Source: Nereida ignava
GTDB lineage: Bacteria > Pseudomonadota > Alphaproteobacteria > Rhodobacterales > Rhodobacteraceae
Reading direction: 5' to 3'
Assembly (NCBI RefSeq): GCF_001049735.1
Contig: NZ_CVPC01000003.1
Span: 124,001-188,000, forward strand
Length of the DNA stretch: 64,000 nt
Part shown: in pieces, positions 17,173 to 27,564 of the stretch
Layout: the number at the start of each line of letters is the position of its first letter
Numbering within the stretch: position 1 is the stretch's first letter
Made by a program: the position numbers and the translations under genes
The notes under the pieces: model-generated
The model's input: only the letters and a program-made list of their open reading frames with translations
Told to the model about the DNA's origin: nothing
Database searches by the model: none

Positions 17173-18339
17173 ATGACAGAAATGGTCTATGGCACGGTCC
17201 CCGTGCGTAGCGGCGATGCTGTGCTTCCACGCTGGTGGCGCACGATCGACAAGTGGACAATGTCGTGCATTCTGATCCTGTTTGGGATCGGCTTGCTGCT
17301 TGGACTTGCGGCGTCCCCTCCGCTTGCTGCCAAAAATGGCTTCGCTCCGTTTCATTACGTAGAGCGTCAGATCATTTTCGGATTTATGGCGATGATCACC
17401 ATGTTTGTCGTGTCGATGATGCAGCCCGATATGGTGCGCCGCTTGGCGGTTCTTGGATTTATGGCTTCATTCGTTGCGCTTGCAGCTCTGCCTGTTTTTG
17501 GAACGGACTTTGGAAAAGGTGCGGTGCGCTGGTATTCGCTTGGGTTTGCGTCTTTGCAGCCGTCCGAGTTTTTGAAGCCCAGTTTTGTTGTGATGGCGGC
17601 GTGGATGATGGCGGCCAGTCAGGAACTTGAGGGGCCTCCGGGTAAATCCATGTCATTTATCTTGTGCGTCATGATCGTTTTGATGTTGGCGCTACAACCT
17701 GATTTTGGTCAGGCGTGCTTGGTGTTGTTCGGCTGGGGCGTGATGTGGTTTGTCGCTGGCGCGCCTGCGGTTTTGTTGATCGGTCTGATGGGGTTGGTCA
17801 TCGCGGGTGGCTTTGTTGCCTATTCCTCAAGCGAGCACTTCGCGCGCCGCATTGACGGCTATTGGTCATCTGAAGTTGATCCCACAACCCAGCTTGGCTA
17901 CGCGACCAACGCTATACGTGAGGGTGGTTTTTTTGGCGTGGGCGTTGGCGAAGGGCAGGTTAAGCAATCACTACCCGATGCCCATACGGACTTCATTATT
18001 GCTGTCGCGGCTGAGGAATATGGCCTCTTTTTAGTGCTGATTATTATCCTTCTTTATACCGCAATCGTGCTGCGCTCGCTGCACCGCCTGACCCGTGAGC
18101 GGGATCCGTTCATTCGTCTGGCAGGTACGGGGTTGGCGTGCACATTCGGTATTCAGGCTTTGGTTAACATGGGTGTCGCGGTGCGGTTGTTGCCGGCAAA
18201 AGGTATGACCCTTCCGTTTGTTAGCTATGGTGGCTCGTCGTTGATCGCTGGTGGCATTGCAGTTGGGATGCTGCTCGCGTTCACACGCAAACGCCCGCAA
18301 GGTGAGATTGGTGATATCCTGTCCCGCCGGGGCGTGTAA
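17173..18339 (+). CDS. ftsW: SEDS-family septal peptidoglycan glycosyltransferase FtsW
   Basis: 388 residues with about ten transmembrane helices after a short cytoplasmic start. SEDS marks include GKGAVRWYSLGFASLQPSE, LQPDFGQACLV, the extracytoplasmic DAHTDFIIAVAAEEYGL and the C-terminal LPAKGMTLPFVSYGGSS. FtsW polymerises lipid II into septal glycan strands together with FtsI. AGGTAA lies before the ATG. It restarts the plus-strand run after the reverse flavoprotein and is followed by murG after 3 nt. Confidence 0.97.
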   Translation: MTEMVYGTVPVRSGDAVLPRWWRTIDKWTMSCILILFGIGLLLGLAASPPLAAKNGFAPFHYVERQIIFGFMAMITMFVVSMMQPDMVRRLAVLGFMASFVALAALPVFGTDFGKGAVRWYSLGFASLQPSEFLKPSFVVMAAWMMAASQELEGPPGKSMSFILCVMIVLMLALQPDFGQACLVLFGWGVMWFVAGAPAVLLIGLMGLVIAGGFVAYSSSEHFARRIDGYWSSEVDPTTQLGYATNAIREGGFFGVGVGEGQVKQSLPDAHTDFIIAVAAEEYGLFLVLIIILLYTAIVLRSLHRLTRERDPFIRLAGTGLACTFGIQALVNMGVAVRLLPAKGMTLPFVSYGGSSLIAGGIAVGMLLAFTRKRPQGEIGDILSRRGV

Positions 18340-18342
18340 GTC

Positions 18343-19440
18343 ATGGCGGGCAAACCCCTCCTGATCATCGCGGCGGGCGGCACGGGCGGGCATATGTTTC
18401 CCGCGCAAGCACTGGCAGAGGCGATGCTTGCACAAGGCTGGCGCGTCGTTCTGAGTACGGACGCCCGCGGTGCGCGCTACGCCGGTGGCTTTCCTTCCGA
18501 TGTGAAAATAGAGCAGGTCAGCAGCGCAACGCTGTCGCGTGGTGGTATTTTGGCAAAAGTGTTGGCGCCGTTTCAGATCATTGCAGGCTGTGTGGGCGCA
18601 ACTTTTGCAATGCTGCGCGACCGTCCTGATGTGGTGGTTGGGTTCGGTGGTTATCCCTCAATTCCCGCTTTGACAGCGGCAACTTTGCTGCGTCGCCCCC
18701 GCATGTTGCACGAGCAAAACGGTGTGTTGGGCCGAGTGAACAAACTGTTTGCGTCCCGTGTAAGTCGCGTTGCATGCGGCACGTGGCCAATGAGCCTTCC
18801 AGATGGCATCGAGGGTGTTCCAACGGGCAACCCTGTGCGTGAAACCGTGCTGACCCGCGCTGCAGCGGGGTATATTCCACCCGGAGATTATCCGATGTCG
18901 ATTGTCGTCATTGGCGGCAGCCAAGGCGCGCGTATTCTGTCTGATGTGGTGCCAGCGGCCATCGCGCGACTGCCGGAAAGTGTCCGCGCGAATGTGCGCG
19001 TCATCCATCAAGCACGTGGAGAGGACGAGGCGCGTGTTACAGAATTTTACGCACAACACGGCATCACTGCGCATGTACAGCCGTTCTTTGATGATATTCC
19101 CACTCTGTTTGCAGAAGCCCAGTTGGTCATCAGCCGTGCAGGCGCAAGTAGTGTGGCGGATATTTCTGTGATTGGCCGGCCATCGATTTTGGTGCCACTT
19201 GGCATTGCGACAGATGATCACCAAACCGCAAATGCGCGCGGGCTTGCAGAAGTTGGTGGGGCTGTGGTGATGGCCGAAGATACTTTTACGGTTGAGGCGG
19301 TCGCAGCGCAGATCTCAGCTATTCTCAGCAACCCGAAAAAAGCAACTGCGATGGCGCAGGCGGCGCTTGGGGCGGGGCGGCCAGATGCGACCCAAGCCTT
19401 GGCTGATCTCACATTAGAACTGGCGCAAAGCCAGCAATAA
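18343..19440 (+). CDS. murG: Lipid II synthase (UDP-GlcNAc transferase)
   Basis: 365 residues, a GT-B glycosyltransferase of family GT28. Marks are the N-terminal [57 protein letters not shown] and the UDP-GlcNAc site [22 protein letters not shown] (19139-19198). It adds GlcNAc to lipid I on the inner face of the membrane. It is coupled closely to ftsW (3 nt) and precedes murC by 30 nt. Confidence 0.98.
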   Translation: MAGKPLLIIAAGGTGGHMFPAQALAEAMLAQGWRVVLSTDARGARYAGGFPSDVKIEQVSSATLSRGGILAKVLAPFQIIAGCVGATFAMLRDRPDVVVGFGGYPSIPALTAATLLRRPRMLHEQNGVLGRVNKLFASRVSRVACGTWPMSLPDGIEGVPTGNPVRETVLTRAAAGYIPPGDYPMSIVVIGGSQGARILSDVVPAAIARLPESVRANVRVIHQARGEDEARVTEFYAQHGITAHVQPFFDDIPTLFAEAQLVISRAGASSVADISVIGRPSILVPLGIATDDHQTANARGLAEVGGAVVMAEDTFTVEAVAAQISAILSNPKKATAMAQAALGAGRPDATQALADLTLELAQSQQ

Positions 19441-19470
19441 GTACAAAAATGAAAGACGGTAGGCACGGAT

Positions 19471-20871
19471 ATGGCAGCAACGAAACTTCCCACGAAATTA
19501 GGCGCGCTTCACTTTGTGGGGATTGGCGGCATTGGCATGTCCGGCATTGCGGAAGTGCTTCTGGATCATGGCTACACTGTGCAAGGCTCGGACCTGAAGG
19601 CATCCAAAATCACGGATCGTTTGGCCGGTTTGGGGGCTAAAATTTTCGTCGGGCAGGCTGCTGAAAACCTTCAGGATGCGGATGTTGTGGTGATCTCTAG
19701 TGCGATCAAGCCTGGTAACGCTGAGTATGATGCAGCACGTGCGAAGGGCCTGCCAATTGTGCGCCGCGCCGAAATGCTTGCGGAATTGATGCGCTTGAAA
19801 TCTAACGTGGCCGTCGCGGGAACCCACGGCAAAACCACGACGACAACCATGGTCAGCGCGTTGTTGGACGCGGGCGGTGTCGACCCGACTGTTATCAACG
19901 GCGGCGTAATTCACGCCTACGGTTCTAACGCACGCGTGGGGCAGGGGGAGTGGATGGTGGTTGAGGCCGACGAAAGCGACGGCACCTTCAATAGGCTCCC
20001 TGCAACGATTGCTGTGGTCACCAATATTGACCCTGAACATATGGAGCACTGGGGCAGTTTTGATAACCTGCGCAAAGGCTTTCTGGACTTCGTTTCCAAT
20101 ATTCCGTTTTACGGCTTGGCGGTGTGTTGCACGGATCATTCCGAGGTACAGTCCTTGGTGGGCAAGATCACGGACCGGCGTGTTGTTACCTATGGTTTTA
20201 ACGCACAGGCTGACGTGCGTGCAGTGAACCTGACGTACCGCAATGGGGCGGCGTATTTCGACGTGGCTTTGCAAGGTGAGGATCAGATGATTGAGGGCTG
20301 TATGTTGCCTATGCCCGGCGATCACAACGTATCCAATGCGCTGGCCGCAGTTGCGGTGGCGCGCCATTTGGGTTTGAAGCGTGAGGAGATCAAATCAGCG
20401 CTTGAGAATTTCCGCGGTGTGAACCGACGTTTTACGCGTATCGGTGAAGTAGGCGGCGTGACCATCATTGACGACTATGCACACCATCCCGTTGAGATTG
20501 CTGCGGCCCTTCGTGCAGCGCGGCAGGCAACAGAAGGCCGCGTAATTGCCGTGCACCAACCGCACCGTTATTCACGCTTGCACGATCTGTTCGATGACTT
20601 TTGCAGCTGTTTTAATGACGCAGATGTTGTGGCAATTTCCGAGGTCTTTGCCGCGGGCGAAGATGTCATCGAAGGGGCTACCCGTGATGATCTGGTGGCG
20701 GGTTTGATCCGGCATGGCCATCGCCACGCCCGTGCGGTTGTGGGTGAGGATGACCTTTTGCGCTTGGTACGCGAACAAGCGGTGGCAGGGGATATGGTCG
20801 TATGCCTTGGTGCCGGTACCATTTCAGCTTGGGCCAATGGCTTGCCCGCAAAAATGGGAGCCGATCAATGA
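19471..20871 (+). CDS. murC: UDP-MurNAc:L-alanine ligase
   Basis: 466 residues. The N-terminal domain holds [17 protein letters not shown], the ATP loop is G117-T-H-G-K121-T-T, then EADESDGTF and the C-terminal [18 protein letters not shown] with [15 protein letters not shown]. It performs the first amino-acid addition to UDP-MurNAc. Its last 4 bp overlap the next small gene (ATGA), implying coupled translation of the membrane protein that follows. Confidence 0.98.
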   Translation: MAATKLPTKLGALHFVGIGGIGMSGIAEVLLDHGYTVQGSDLKASKITDRLAGLGAKIFVGQAAENLQDADVVVISSAIKPGNAEYDAARAKGLPIVRRAEMLAELMRLKSNVAVAGTHGKTTTTTMVSALLDAGGVDPTVINGGVIHAYGSNARVGQGEWMVVEADESDGTFNRLPATIAVVTNIDPEHMEHWGSFDNLRKGFLDFVSNIPFYGLAVCCTDHSEVQSLVGKITDRRVVTYGFNAQADVRAVNLTYRNGAAYFDVALQGEDQMIEGCMLPMPGDHNVSNALAAVAVARHLGLKREEIKSALENFRGVNRRFTRIGEVGGVTIIDDYAHHPVEIAAALRAARQATEGRVIAVHQPHRYSRLHDLFDDFCSCFNDADVVAISEVFAAGEDVIEGATRDDLVAGLIRHGHRHARAVVGEDDLLRLVREQAVAGDMVVCLGAGTISAWANGLPAKMGADQ

Positions 20872-21122
20872 TTGTTAGTGCATCCATCGTGTCATGTTGT
20901 GTTTGGGCCTTACTGGCCAGTGTCACAGCGCTGTTGCCGTTGCGGGTCCAGTATGCGCCCGCAATAATGTTGGCAATCGTTGTGCCATTTCTGCTTATTT
21001 TCGTGGGGTTTGAACATGGTCTTGGTGCAGTCGCACTTGGTCTTGCGGCGTTTGTATCGCTGTTTCGCGTGCCACTTTTGTATGTAGCGCGTCAAATGAT
21101 TGGCGAGCCTGTACGCTCATGA
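20868..21122 (+). CDS. Small membrane protein, DUF2484-like (first copy)
   Basis: 84 residues from the ATG at 20868, which overlaps the murC stop. Three hydrophobic segments are visible (about 3-22, 27-42 and 48-65), with a conserved C-W..LA.....P pattern at the start and [19 protein letters not shown] at the end. I recognise this as the DUF2484 type found between murC and murB in Rhodobacterales. No function is known. Its fixed place among the Mur genes and the 4-bp overlaps on both sides suggest a role in the envelope, but this is inference. Confidence 0.75.
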   Translation: MIVSASIVSCCVWALLASVTALLPLRVQYAPAIMLAIVVPFLLIFVGFEHGLGAVALGLAAFVSLFRVPLLYVARQMIGEPVRS

Positions 21123-21364
21123 TTGCGACTGTGTTGATCTGCGGTTGGGTGGTTCTCGCGCAAATCCTTCAATCGATCCCGTCCAAAGACAATCATTGGG
21201 GGCGGGCGTATTTCTTGATAGCGGTCGGTATTCCGACCCTCGGCATGGCAACGTATTCGGGTGGCGTTTGGGCGGCTGTGCTGGGCCTTGGTGTTGGTAT
21301 TGCTGTGCTGCGCTGGCCGCTGTATCGCGGTGTGAATTGGCTCAAAGAGAAGGCACTACGATGA
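21119..21364 (+). CDS. Small membrane protein, probable second DUF2484-like copy
   Basis: 81 residues with the same architecture as the preceding gene: C-W..LA.....PS near residue 8, three hydrophobic segments, and [15 protein letters not shown] in place of [15 protein letters not shown]. The two align end to end with low identity, so they look like an old tandem duplication. It has a characteristic polar stretch [10 protein letters not shown] after the first helix. It overlaps its neighbour by 4 bp and murB by 4 bp, making a run of ATGA junctions from murC to murB. Confidence 0.7.
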   Translation: MIATVLICGWVVLAQILQSIPSKDNHWGRAYFLIAVGIPTLGMATYSGGVWAAVLGLGVGIAVLRWPLYRGVNWLKEKALR

Positions 21365-22287
21365 CGGATTGGCCCGATGTGCGCGGACGACTTACCCAAG
21401 GGCGCGCCCTTGCGGACCTGACGTGGTTGCGTGTTGGTGGTCCCGCAGACGTGCTTTTCCAACCTGCTGATGTAGACGATCTTTGTTCGTTTTTAGCGGC
21501 CCTACCTGCTGAGACGCCGGTGTTCCCAATGGGTGTCGGTAGCAATCTGATTGTTCGTGACGGTGGGCTGCGCGCGGCCGTCATTCGAATGGGGCGCGGT
21601 TTTAATGACATAGAAATTAGCGGCACTACCGTGCGGGCAGGGGTTGCAGCACTTGATGCTCATGTGGCGCGTAAAGCAGCCGATGCCGGTCTTGATTTGA
21701 CGTTCTTGCGCACAATCCCTGGTTCAATTGGTGGCGCTGTTCGGATGAATGCGGGATGTTATGGACGGTATACAGCGGATCACTTTATCAAGGCAGAAGC
21801 CGTAACGCGCAGTGGTGAACGGGTTGAGCTTGGTCCTGACGATTTAGCCTTTGGGTATCGAACATCTACGCTGCCCGAAGGCTGGGTGTTGACCCATGCG
21901 GTGTTTGAGGCACCTACGGGCGCTCCGCAAACCTTGCACGACACAATGGCAGTTCAGCTTGCCAAGCGCGATGAAACCCAGCCAACCAAAGACAGAAGCG
22001 CGGGCAGCACTTTTCGCAACCCTGCGGGGTTTAGCTCAACAGGGCGAGCGGATGATGTTCACGACCTCAAGGCGTGGAAGGTGATTGAGGATGCTGGCCT
22101 GCGCGGGTTCACTCTTGGCGGTGCGCAGATGTCCCCAAAACACCCGAATTTTCTCATCAACACTGGGGATGCCACCGCTGATGATCTGGAAAAACTGGGC
22201 GAGCTGGTGCGAAAAAAGGTTTACGAAAACAGTGGCCTGACGCTAGAGTGGGAAATTATGCGAGTGGGTGAACCCGCCGCAAAATAA
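21361..22287 (+). CDS. murB: UDP-N-acetylenolpyruvoylglucosamine reductase
   Basis: 308 residues from the ATG at 21361, overlapping the upstream stop. The FAD-binding domain shows [36 protein letters not shown], and [18 protein letters not shown]. The active-site region has [13 protein letters not shown], with the serine that protonates the intermediate, and [18 protein letters not shown]. It reduces UDP-GlcNAc-enolpyruvate to UDP-MurNAc with NADPH. The layout is type I-like in the central region. The MurA partner is not in this window. Confidence 0.97.
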   Translation: MTDWPDVRGRLTQGRALADLTWLRVGGPADVLFQPADVDDLCSFLAALPAETPVFPMGVGSNLIVRDGGLRAAVIRMGRGFNDIEISGTTVRAGVAALDAHVARKAADAGLDLTFLRTIPGSIGGAVRMNAGCYGRYTADHFIKAEAVTRSGERVELGPDDLAFGYRTSTLPEGWVLTHAVFEAPTGAPQTLHDTMAVQLAKRDETQPTKDRSAGSTFRNPAGFSSTGRADDVHDLKAWKVIEDAGLRGFTLGGAQMSPKHPNFLINTGDATADDLEKLGELVRKKVYENSGLTLEWEIMRVGEPAAK

Positions 22288-22394
22288 GCACGCAAAAAGC
22301 GGACAATGATAAGAATGGCGGGCAGAGCAGCCCTCGGACATGAAAAGAAGCGTGCAACCATGCGCGCGCAATCCGTTCTGACGAGAGCGGGGAG

Positions 22395-23327
22395 ATGAGG
22401 CAAGCGGTGGGTAAGTCAGGCAGTGACCCCCTTAAAATTGCAGTACTGATGGGCGGGCCAAGCGCAGAGCGTGAGGTCTCTTTGTCGTCCGGTGAGCAAG
22501 TGTGCGCGGCACTCAGCACTCTTGGTCATGATGTTCATCCGATTGATGCTGGCAAAGATCTTGGCGCGCAGCTGTTGGCGCTTGCTCCTGATGTGGCGTT
22601 CAATGCGCTGCACGGACGGTGGGGTGAGGACGGGTGTGTTCAGGGCCTGCTTGAATGGCTTAATATTCCCTATACGCATTCGGGTGTTATGGCATCTGCG
22701 ATCGCGATGGACAAAACCCGCACCAAAGAGATTTATGCCGCGGCCGCGCTGCCTTTTGTACCGAGCGTGATTGCCCGGCGCGAAGATGTGATAGCGTCTC
22801 ACGTGATGCCTGTGCCGTATGTGGTCAAACCCAATAACGAAGGGTCCAGCGTTGGGGTCTATCTGATTGCTGATGGCGCCAATGGTCCTCCGCAGCTGTC
22901 CGACGACATGCCAGATGAGGTGATGGTCGAAGCTTATGCCGAGGGTCGTGAGTTGACGGCCACCGTTATGGGGGACCGTGTTTTTGCTGTGACTGATATT
23001 TTGACCGACGGTTTTTATGACTATGATGCAAAATATGTAGCGGGTGGGTCGCGCCATGTTGTGCCTGCGAATATTCCGGATGACATCACCAAGGCGTGTC
23101 AGGATTACGCATTACGCGCCCATGCCGCGTTGGGCTGTCGTGGTGTTTCGCGGACTGATTTTCGTTGGGACGAGGCGCGTGGAATTGACGGTATTATCCT
23201 GCTTGAAACCAACACGCAGCCGGGGATGACGCCCACATCGCTTAGCCCCGAGCAGGCGCAACACGCAGGGCTTTCATACGCTGAGTTTTGCGAATGGATG
23301 GTGAGGGACGCCTCATGCAACAGATAG
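22395..23327 (+). CDS. ddl: D-alanine:D-alanine ligase
   Basis: 310 residues, ATP-grasp fold. Marks are IAVLMGGPSAEREVSLSSG, ALHGRWGEDGCVQGLLEWL, YTHSGVMASAIAMDKTRTK, KPNNEGSSVGVYL and EINTQPGM-type ending (LLETNTQPGMTPTSL). It supplies D-Ala-D-Ala to MurF. The ATG at 22395 directly abuts a purine-rich GGGGAG; a GTG at 22407 with GAGG 6 nt before it is an equally good start, giving 306 residues. A 107-bp gap separates it from murB. Its end overlaps ftsQ. Confidence 0.95.
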   Translation: MRQAVGKSGSDPLKIAVLMGGPSAEREVSLSSGEQVCAALSTLGHDVHPIDAGKDLGAQLLALAPDVAFNALHGRWGEDGCVQGLLEWLNIPYTHSGVMASAIAMDKTRTKEIYAAAALPFVPSVIARREDVIASHVMPVPYVVKPNNEGSSVGVYLIADGANGPPQLSDDMPDEVMVEAYAEGRELTATVMGDRVFAVTDILTDGFYDYDAKYVAGGSRHVVPANIPDDITKACQDYALRAHAALGCRGVSRTDFRWDEARGIDGIILLETNTQPGMTPTSLSPEQAQHAGLSYAEFCEWMVRDASCNR

Positions 23328-24244
23328 GCAAGCGCCCAATTTTGCGTGCCCGCACGTCCAATACTGCACAGCCTGAGGCGTCAGCGCCGCGCCGTGACCC
23401 CGCGCCATCAAAGTGGGCATATCGTTATCACCGTCTGCGACTGCGCCCCGGTTACCGCAATTTTGTGCGCCTTGGTTTGCCGTTGTGTGTCGCGGCGCTT
23501 GTTGCGGGTATTTATTTTGCTCAGTCAGATAACCGCGCCAAAACAGTTGCTGCGTGGCAGCAGGCCCGTGCACAACTTGAAACCCGACCCGAGTTCATGG
23601 TCAACGTTATGGCAATCGATGGGGCTTCTGATGCGACAGCCGCCGCAATTCGTGAAGTTTTGCCTGTTGATTTGCCTGTCTCCAGTTTTGATCTGGACCT
23701 TGAGGCAATGCGCCAAACAGTTGAAAGCCTTGATGCCGTGAAGACCGCATCTCTTGCGGTTCGTACAGGAAATTTGCTGCAAATAGATGTGTATGAGCGA
23801 GTGCCAGCTGTTGTTTGGCGTCACCACGAGGGGATGGAACTGCGTGATGATGCAGGCCACCGTGTGGCAGCAGTTGAGGACAGAAATGCTTACCCGCATC
23901 TCCCACTGATCGCAGGCATGGGGGCGCAAGACCAAGTAGCCGAAGCGCTGCAAGTGATCGCTGCCGCGGCGCCAATTGCTGATCGTGTTCAAGGTTTGGT
24001 CCGCATGGGCGAGCGCCGTTGGGACGTTGTTCTGCAAACGGGGCAGCGTATAATGCTGCCCGTGGATGCGCCTGTAACGGCGCTTGAGCGTGTGGTGATT
24101 TTGGACCGTGCGCAAGATATTTTGAACCGTGATGTCATGGCCGTTGATATGCGATTGTCATATCGCCCGACTGTACGGCTGGGCGAAGCGGCCCGCGAAG
24201 ATATCCGTAAAATCAATGAAATTGAGTTTGGAGGCCAACGATGA
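23315..24244 (+). CDS. ftsQ: Cell division protein FtsQ
   Basis: 309 residues from the ATG at 23315 inside the ddl 3' end (13-bp overlap), with GAGGG upstream. A basic cytoplasmic tail of about 50 residues precedes one transmembrane helix (about 52-69, LGLPLCVAALVAGIYFA). A POTRA domain follows (about 85-155, VNVMAIDGASDATAAAIREV), then the FtsQ domain. FtsQ recruits FtsB and FtsL to the divisome. The position ddl-ftsQ-ftsA-ftsZ is canonical. Confidence 0.95.
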   Translation: MQQIGKRPILRARTSNTAQPEASAPRRDPAPSKWAYRYHRLRLRPGYRNFVRLGLPLCVAALVAGIYFAQSDNRAKTVAAWQQARAQLETRPEFMVNVMAIDGASDATAAAIREVLPVDLPVSSFDLDLEAMRQTVESLDAVKTASLAVRTGNLLQIDVYERVPAVVWRHHEGMELRDDAGHRVAAVEDRNAYPHLPLIAGMGAQDQVAEALQVIAAAAPIADRVQGLVRMGERRWDVVLQTGQRIMLPVDAPVTALERVVILDRAQDILNRDVMAVDMRLSYRPTVRLGEAAREDIRKINEIEFGGQR

Positions 24245-25572
24245 GCCAGCCCTATGCCATGCAGCGCGCCATGCGAACCGCCCGCAAAGCGGCCCTTCAA
24301 AAAGGTGTCATTGCGGTATTGGACATCGGCACATCAAAGACAGCGTGCTTTGTTTTGCGTTTTGACGGCTCTGAAGGCCTGTCCTCCGAAGGGATCGGGT
24401 CACTGGCAGGACAGTCAAGCTTCCGCGTCATTGGTGTTGCGACAACCCGTTCACGTGGGGTGAGTTTTGGCGAAATCACCACAATGGCTGAGACCGAGCG
24501 CGCCATTCGTACCGCCGTGCAGGCCAGCCAAAAAATGGCTGAAACCCGCGTAGATCATGTGATTGTTTCCTTCAGCGGCGCAAACCCGCGTAGTTACGGC
24601 CTTGATGGTAAAGTTGAACTTGAGACTGGCGTTGTGACAGATGCGGACATTGGCCGCGTTCTGGCGATGTGCGATGAGCCTGATATCGGTGCGGGCCGCG
24701 AGGTTTTGCACGCGCAGCCTGTGAACTTTGCGCTGGATTACCGGTCTGGCCTTGCGGATCCGCGCGGTCAGGCGGGGCAAGAATTGATGACCGATCTGCA
24801 TCTGCTGACAGTTGATGCACCTGTCATTCAAAACATCGTGCAATGCGTGAAGCGCTGCGACCTAGAGCTGGCTGGTCTTGCTTCGGCGGCATATTCCAGT
24901 GGCCTTTCTGCCTTGATCGAGGACGAGCAAGAATTGGGTGCTGCATGTATCGACATGGGCGGCGGCTCCACCAGTATTTCAATATTCATCAAGAAACACA
25001 TGATTTACTCAGATGCGGTGCGTATGGGCGGCGATCACGTTACATCCGATATCGCGATGGGTCTGCGTGTGCCAACACCAACAGCGGAACGGCTTAAGAC
25101 ATATTACGGCGGCGTTCACGCCACGGGTATGGATGACCGTGACATGATCCAACTTGGCGGTGACACTGGTGATTGGGAGCTTGATAGCCGTCAGGCAAGC
25201 CGCGCGGAGTTGATTGGTATCATGCGTCCCCGCGTAGAGGAAATTCTGGAAGAAGCGCGCGCACGACTTGATGCGGCGGGCTTTGAGCATCTGCCAAGCC
25301 AAAAGATTGTGCTGACTGGTGGTGCGAGCCAAATTCCTGGCCTTGACGGGTTGGCCAGTCGCATTTTGGGGCAGCACGTCCGCATGGGGCGTCCGTTGCG
25401 GGTTCAGGGGCTTCCGCAGGCTGTAACAGGGCCTGCTTTTTCGTCTGCTGTCGGGCTAGCGCTTTTTGCGGCGAACCCTCAGGACGAGTGGTGGGACTTT
25501 GATGTACCAACTGAAATGTACCCCGCGCGCAGCCTAAAGCGTGCGTTCCGGTGGTTCAAAGACAACTGGTAA
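24241..25572 (+). CDS. ftsA: Cell division protein FtsA
   Basis: 443 residues, actin-like ATPase that tethers FtsZ to the membrane. Visible are the phosphate-1 loop VLDIGTSKTACFVL, the 1C domain region around VDHVIVSFSGANPRSYG, phosphate-2 ACIDMGGGSTSISIF, and adenosine motif VLTGGASQIPGLDGLAS. The C-terminus (SLKRAFRWFKDNW) is the amphipathic membrane-targeting helix. The N-terminal extension of about 25 residues before the ATPase core is longer than in E. coli. It overlaps ftsQ by 4 bp. Confidence 0.97.
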   Translation: MSQPYAMQRAMRTARKAALQKGVIAVLDIGTSKTACFVLRFDGSEGLSSEGIGSLAGQSSFRVIGVATTRSRGVSFGEITTMAETERAIRTAVQASQKMAETRVDHVIVSFSGANPRSYGLDGKVELETGVVTDADIGRVLAMCDEPDIGAGREVLHAQPVNFALDYRSGLADPRGQAGQELMTDLHLLTVDAPVIQNIVQCVKRCDLELAGLASAAYSSGLSALIEDEQELGAACIDMGGGSTSISIFIKKHMIYSDAVRMGGDHVTSDIAMGLRVPTPTAERLKTYYGGVHATGMDDRDMIQLGGDTGDWELDSRQASRAELIGIMRPRVEEILEEARARLDAAGFEHLPSQKIVLTGGASQIPGLDGLASRILGQHVRMGRPLRVQGLPQAVTGPAFSSAVGLALFAANPQDEWWDFDVPTEMYPARSLKRAFRWFKDNW

Positions 25573-25798
25573 CCCCGAAATCTATTGCTATACCCCCAGA
25601 TGAGGGGCGTTTGAGCGGTTTTTTGCCGTTATTTTGTGCTGAAATCACCGTTTTTCAGGTGACGCGCGCCAATTGTCGCGGTATCATGGTTGCTAATGAA
25701 GGCAGTACGTACCTGTAAAAGCAGGGCGAGCACAATGTTGAAAACGAGCCGCATCCAGAAATTTGGGGGCTGCGGCGAACTCAGGCGGATATATCACT

Positions 25799-27364
25799 AT
25801 GGCACTTAATCTCTCCATGCCCGGACAAGAAGATCTCAAACCCCGCATCACTGTTTTCGGTGTTGGGGGCGCTGGCGGTAACGCTGTTGATAACATGATC
25901 GAAAAAGCCCTTGAGGGTGTAGAGTTCGTGATCGCCAACACAGACGCGCAGGCATTGCAGCAGTCTGGTGCGCCATCGAAAATCCAGCTTGGTGTTAAAG
26001 TGACTGAAGGCCTTGGTGCTGGTGCGCGCGCTTCTGTTGGTGCTGCCGCTGCCGAAGAAAGCATTGAGCAAATCGTTGACCATCTCGCGGGTGCGCACAT
26101 GTGCTTCATCACTGCTGGCATGGGTGGTGGCACAGGTACAGGTGCGGCGCCAATCATCGCGCAAGCGGCGCGTGAGTTGGGTGTTTTGACTGTTGGTGTT
26201 GTTACAAAGCCGTTCCAGTTTGAGGGTGCAAAGCGCATGCGTCAGGCTGAAGAGGGTATTGAAGCACTGCAAAAGATGGTCGACACGCTGATCATCATTC
26301 CTAACCAAAACCTGTTCCGCTTGGCGAATGAAAAAACTACGTTCACCGAAGCCTTCTCGATGGCTGACGATGTCCTTTATCAAGGCGTTAAAGGTGTGAC
26401 TGATTTGATGGTCCGTCCCGGTCTGATTAACCTCGACTTTGCAGATGTTCGCGCTGTGATGGACGAAATGGGTAAGGCAATGATGGGAACAGGCGAGGCG
26501 TCTGGCGAGGATCGTGCGCAGCAGGCTGCAGAGAAAGCCATTGCTAACCCACTTCTCGACGAGATCAGCCTCAACGGCGCGAATGGCGTGCTCATCAACA
26601 TCACTGGCGGTTACGATCTTACACTGTTCGAACTGGATGAAGCGGCGAATGTTATCCGTGACAAAGTTGACGCGGATGCAAACATCATCGTCGGTTCAAC
26701 TTTGGACACAACTCTCGATGGCATCATGCGCGTAAGTGTTGTGGCAACCGGTATCGACGCTGCTACCAGTGTCCACGACATGCCTGCCCCACGCCGCGCC
26801 AGCGCTACACCTGCTGCGCCACAACAAGCCGCTCAGCCGGAGCCAGCTCAGCCTGCACCAGTCGCAGCGCGCGAAGTCACGGCAGAGCCTAGCCTGTTTA
26901 ATGAACTCGACGCAGAGCAGCCTGCTGAGGCTGATGCTGCAGAGAACATTTTTGACGCTTCTTCTGCTGGCGGTGACGTACCTCCTCCCGCGTACCAGCC
27001 AGCACCTGAGGCGCCTGCGGCCGAGCAGTATGTCGCGCCGCAAGCGCCTGCACCTGGACAGCCCTCTGCGGAAGCGCTTGCGCGTTTGAATGCAGCCGTG
27101 TCCAACACCCCGGCACGTGAAGCGCAGCCTGCTCCAACTGCAGCCGCTGCGCCTCAAGCGCCCGAAGCAGCAGAGCGTCCTCGCTTTGGTATCAACAGCC
27201 TTATTGGTCGCATGACTGGTGGGGCAGAGCAGTCTGAGCGTTCTGCTCCGGCGGCGATGCGCCAGCAGCCTCCGGTTCAAGAGGCATATGATGATGAGCA
27301 AAGCACAAATGCCGAGCAGGACCGCATTGAAATTCCTGCGTTCTTGCGCCGTCAAGCAAACTAG
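25799..27364 (+). CDS. ftsZ: Cell division GTPase FtsZ
   Basis: 521 residues from the ATG at 25799. The GTPase core (to about residue 320) has [25 protein letters not shown], the tubulin signature GGGTGTG at 109-115, and the T7 loop [11 protein letters not shown] with the catalytic aspartates. A long linker rich in Pro, Ala, Glu and Gln runs to about 505 and ends in the conserved tail [10 protein letters not shown] that binds FtsA and other partners. This long linker is typical of alphaproteobacteria. A 226-bp gap after ftsA allows an ftsZ promoter. A clear terminator follows at 27387. Confidence 0.98.
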   Translation: MALNLSMPGQEDLKPRITVFGVGGAGGNAVDNMIEKALEGVEFVIANTDAQALQQSGAPSKIQLGVKVTEGLGAGARASVGAAAAEESIEQIVDHLAGAHMCFITAGMGGGTGTGAAPIIAQAARELGVLTVGVVTKPFQFEGAKRMRQAEEGIEALQKMVDTLIIIPNQNLFRLANEKTTFTEAFSMADDVLYQGVKGVTDLMVRPGLINLDFADVRAVMDEMGKAMMGTGEASGEDRAQQAAEKAIANPLLDEISLNGANGVLINITGGYDLTLFELDEAANVIRDKVDADANIIVGSTLDTTLDGIMRVSVVATGIDAATSVHDMPAPRRASATPAAPQQAAQPEPAQPAPVAAREVTAEPSLFNELDAEQPAEADAAENIFDASSAGGDVPPPAYQPAPEAPAAEQYVAPQAPAPGQPSAEALARLNAAVSNTPAREAQPAPTAAAAPQAPEAAERPRFGINSLIGRMTGGAEQSERSAPAAMRQQPPVQEAYDDEQSTNAEQDRIEIPAFLRRQAN

Positions 27365-27386
27365 GTTTAGCTAAAAAACTTCAATG

Positions 27387-27413
27387 GGCCGCTTCCTTTG
27401 GAGGCGGCCTTTG
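27387..27413 (+). terminator. Rho-independent terminator of the dcw cluster (after ftsZ)
   Basis: GGCCGCTTCC pairs with GGAGGCGGCC over 10 positions, including one G-U pair, around a TTT loop, followed by TTT and a T-rich stretch. It is 22 nt after the ftsZ stop and marks the end of the dcw transcript. Confidence 0.9.
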
Positions 27414-27475
27414 TTATTTGATATTAATGACTTAACGAAAAGTATGGCGAGGTTCCGCCGAGCCGCAGATCGACT

Positions 27476-27500
27476 GTTACAAAACGTTACAAACTGTTAA
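27476..27500 (+). repeat. Three GTTAC-type direct repeats, 10-bp period
   Basis: GTTAC at 27476 and 27486 and GTTAA at 27496 recur every 10 bp. They lie between the ftsZ terminator and lpxC, about 65-90 bp before the likely lpxC start, where a regulator could bind one face of the helix. Confidence 0.5.
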
Positions 27501-27564
27501 TTGTGACTTCGGCAGACTTTTCATAGCAAGGTTGCACAAAAGCATCACCCGTCTGAGGCACATC

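Noticed and set aside
19498-20367. 289-codon frame antisense to murC
   Set aside because: It mirrors murC codon use, has no start signal and no domain.
25593-25640. Terminator between ftsA and ftsZ (CCCC/GGGG followed by a T-run)
   Set aside because: The stem is only 4-5 bp and the T-run is not adjacent to it, so termination is unlikely.
26696-27355. Arg/Leu-rich frame antisense to the ftsZ linker
   Set aside because: It mirrors the Pro/Ala/Glu/Gln linker of FtsZ; no start signal.
27426-27440. CtrA-like site (TTAA...TTAAC) upstream of lpxC
   Set aside because: The two halves are 4 nt apart instead of the 7 nt required by the CtrA consensus.
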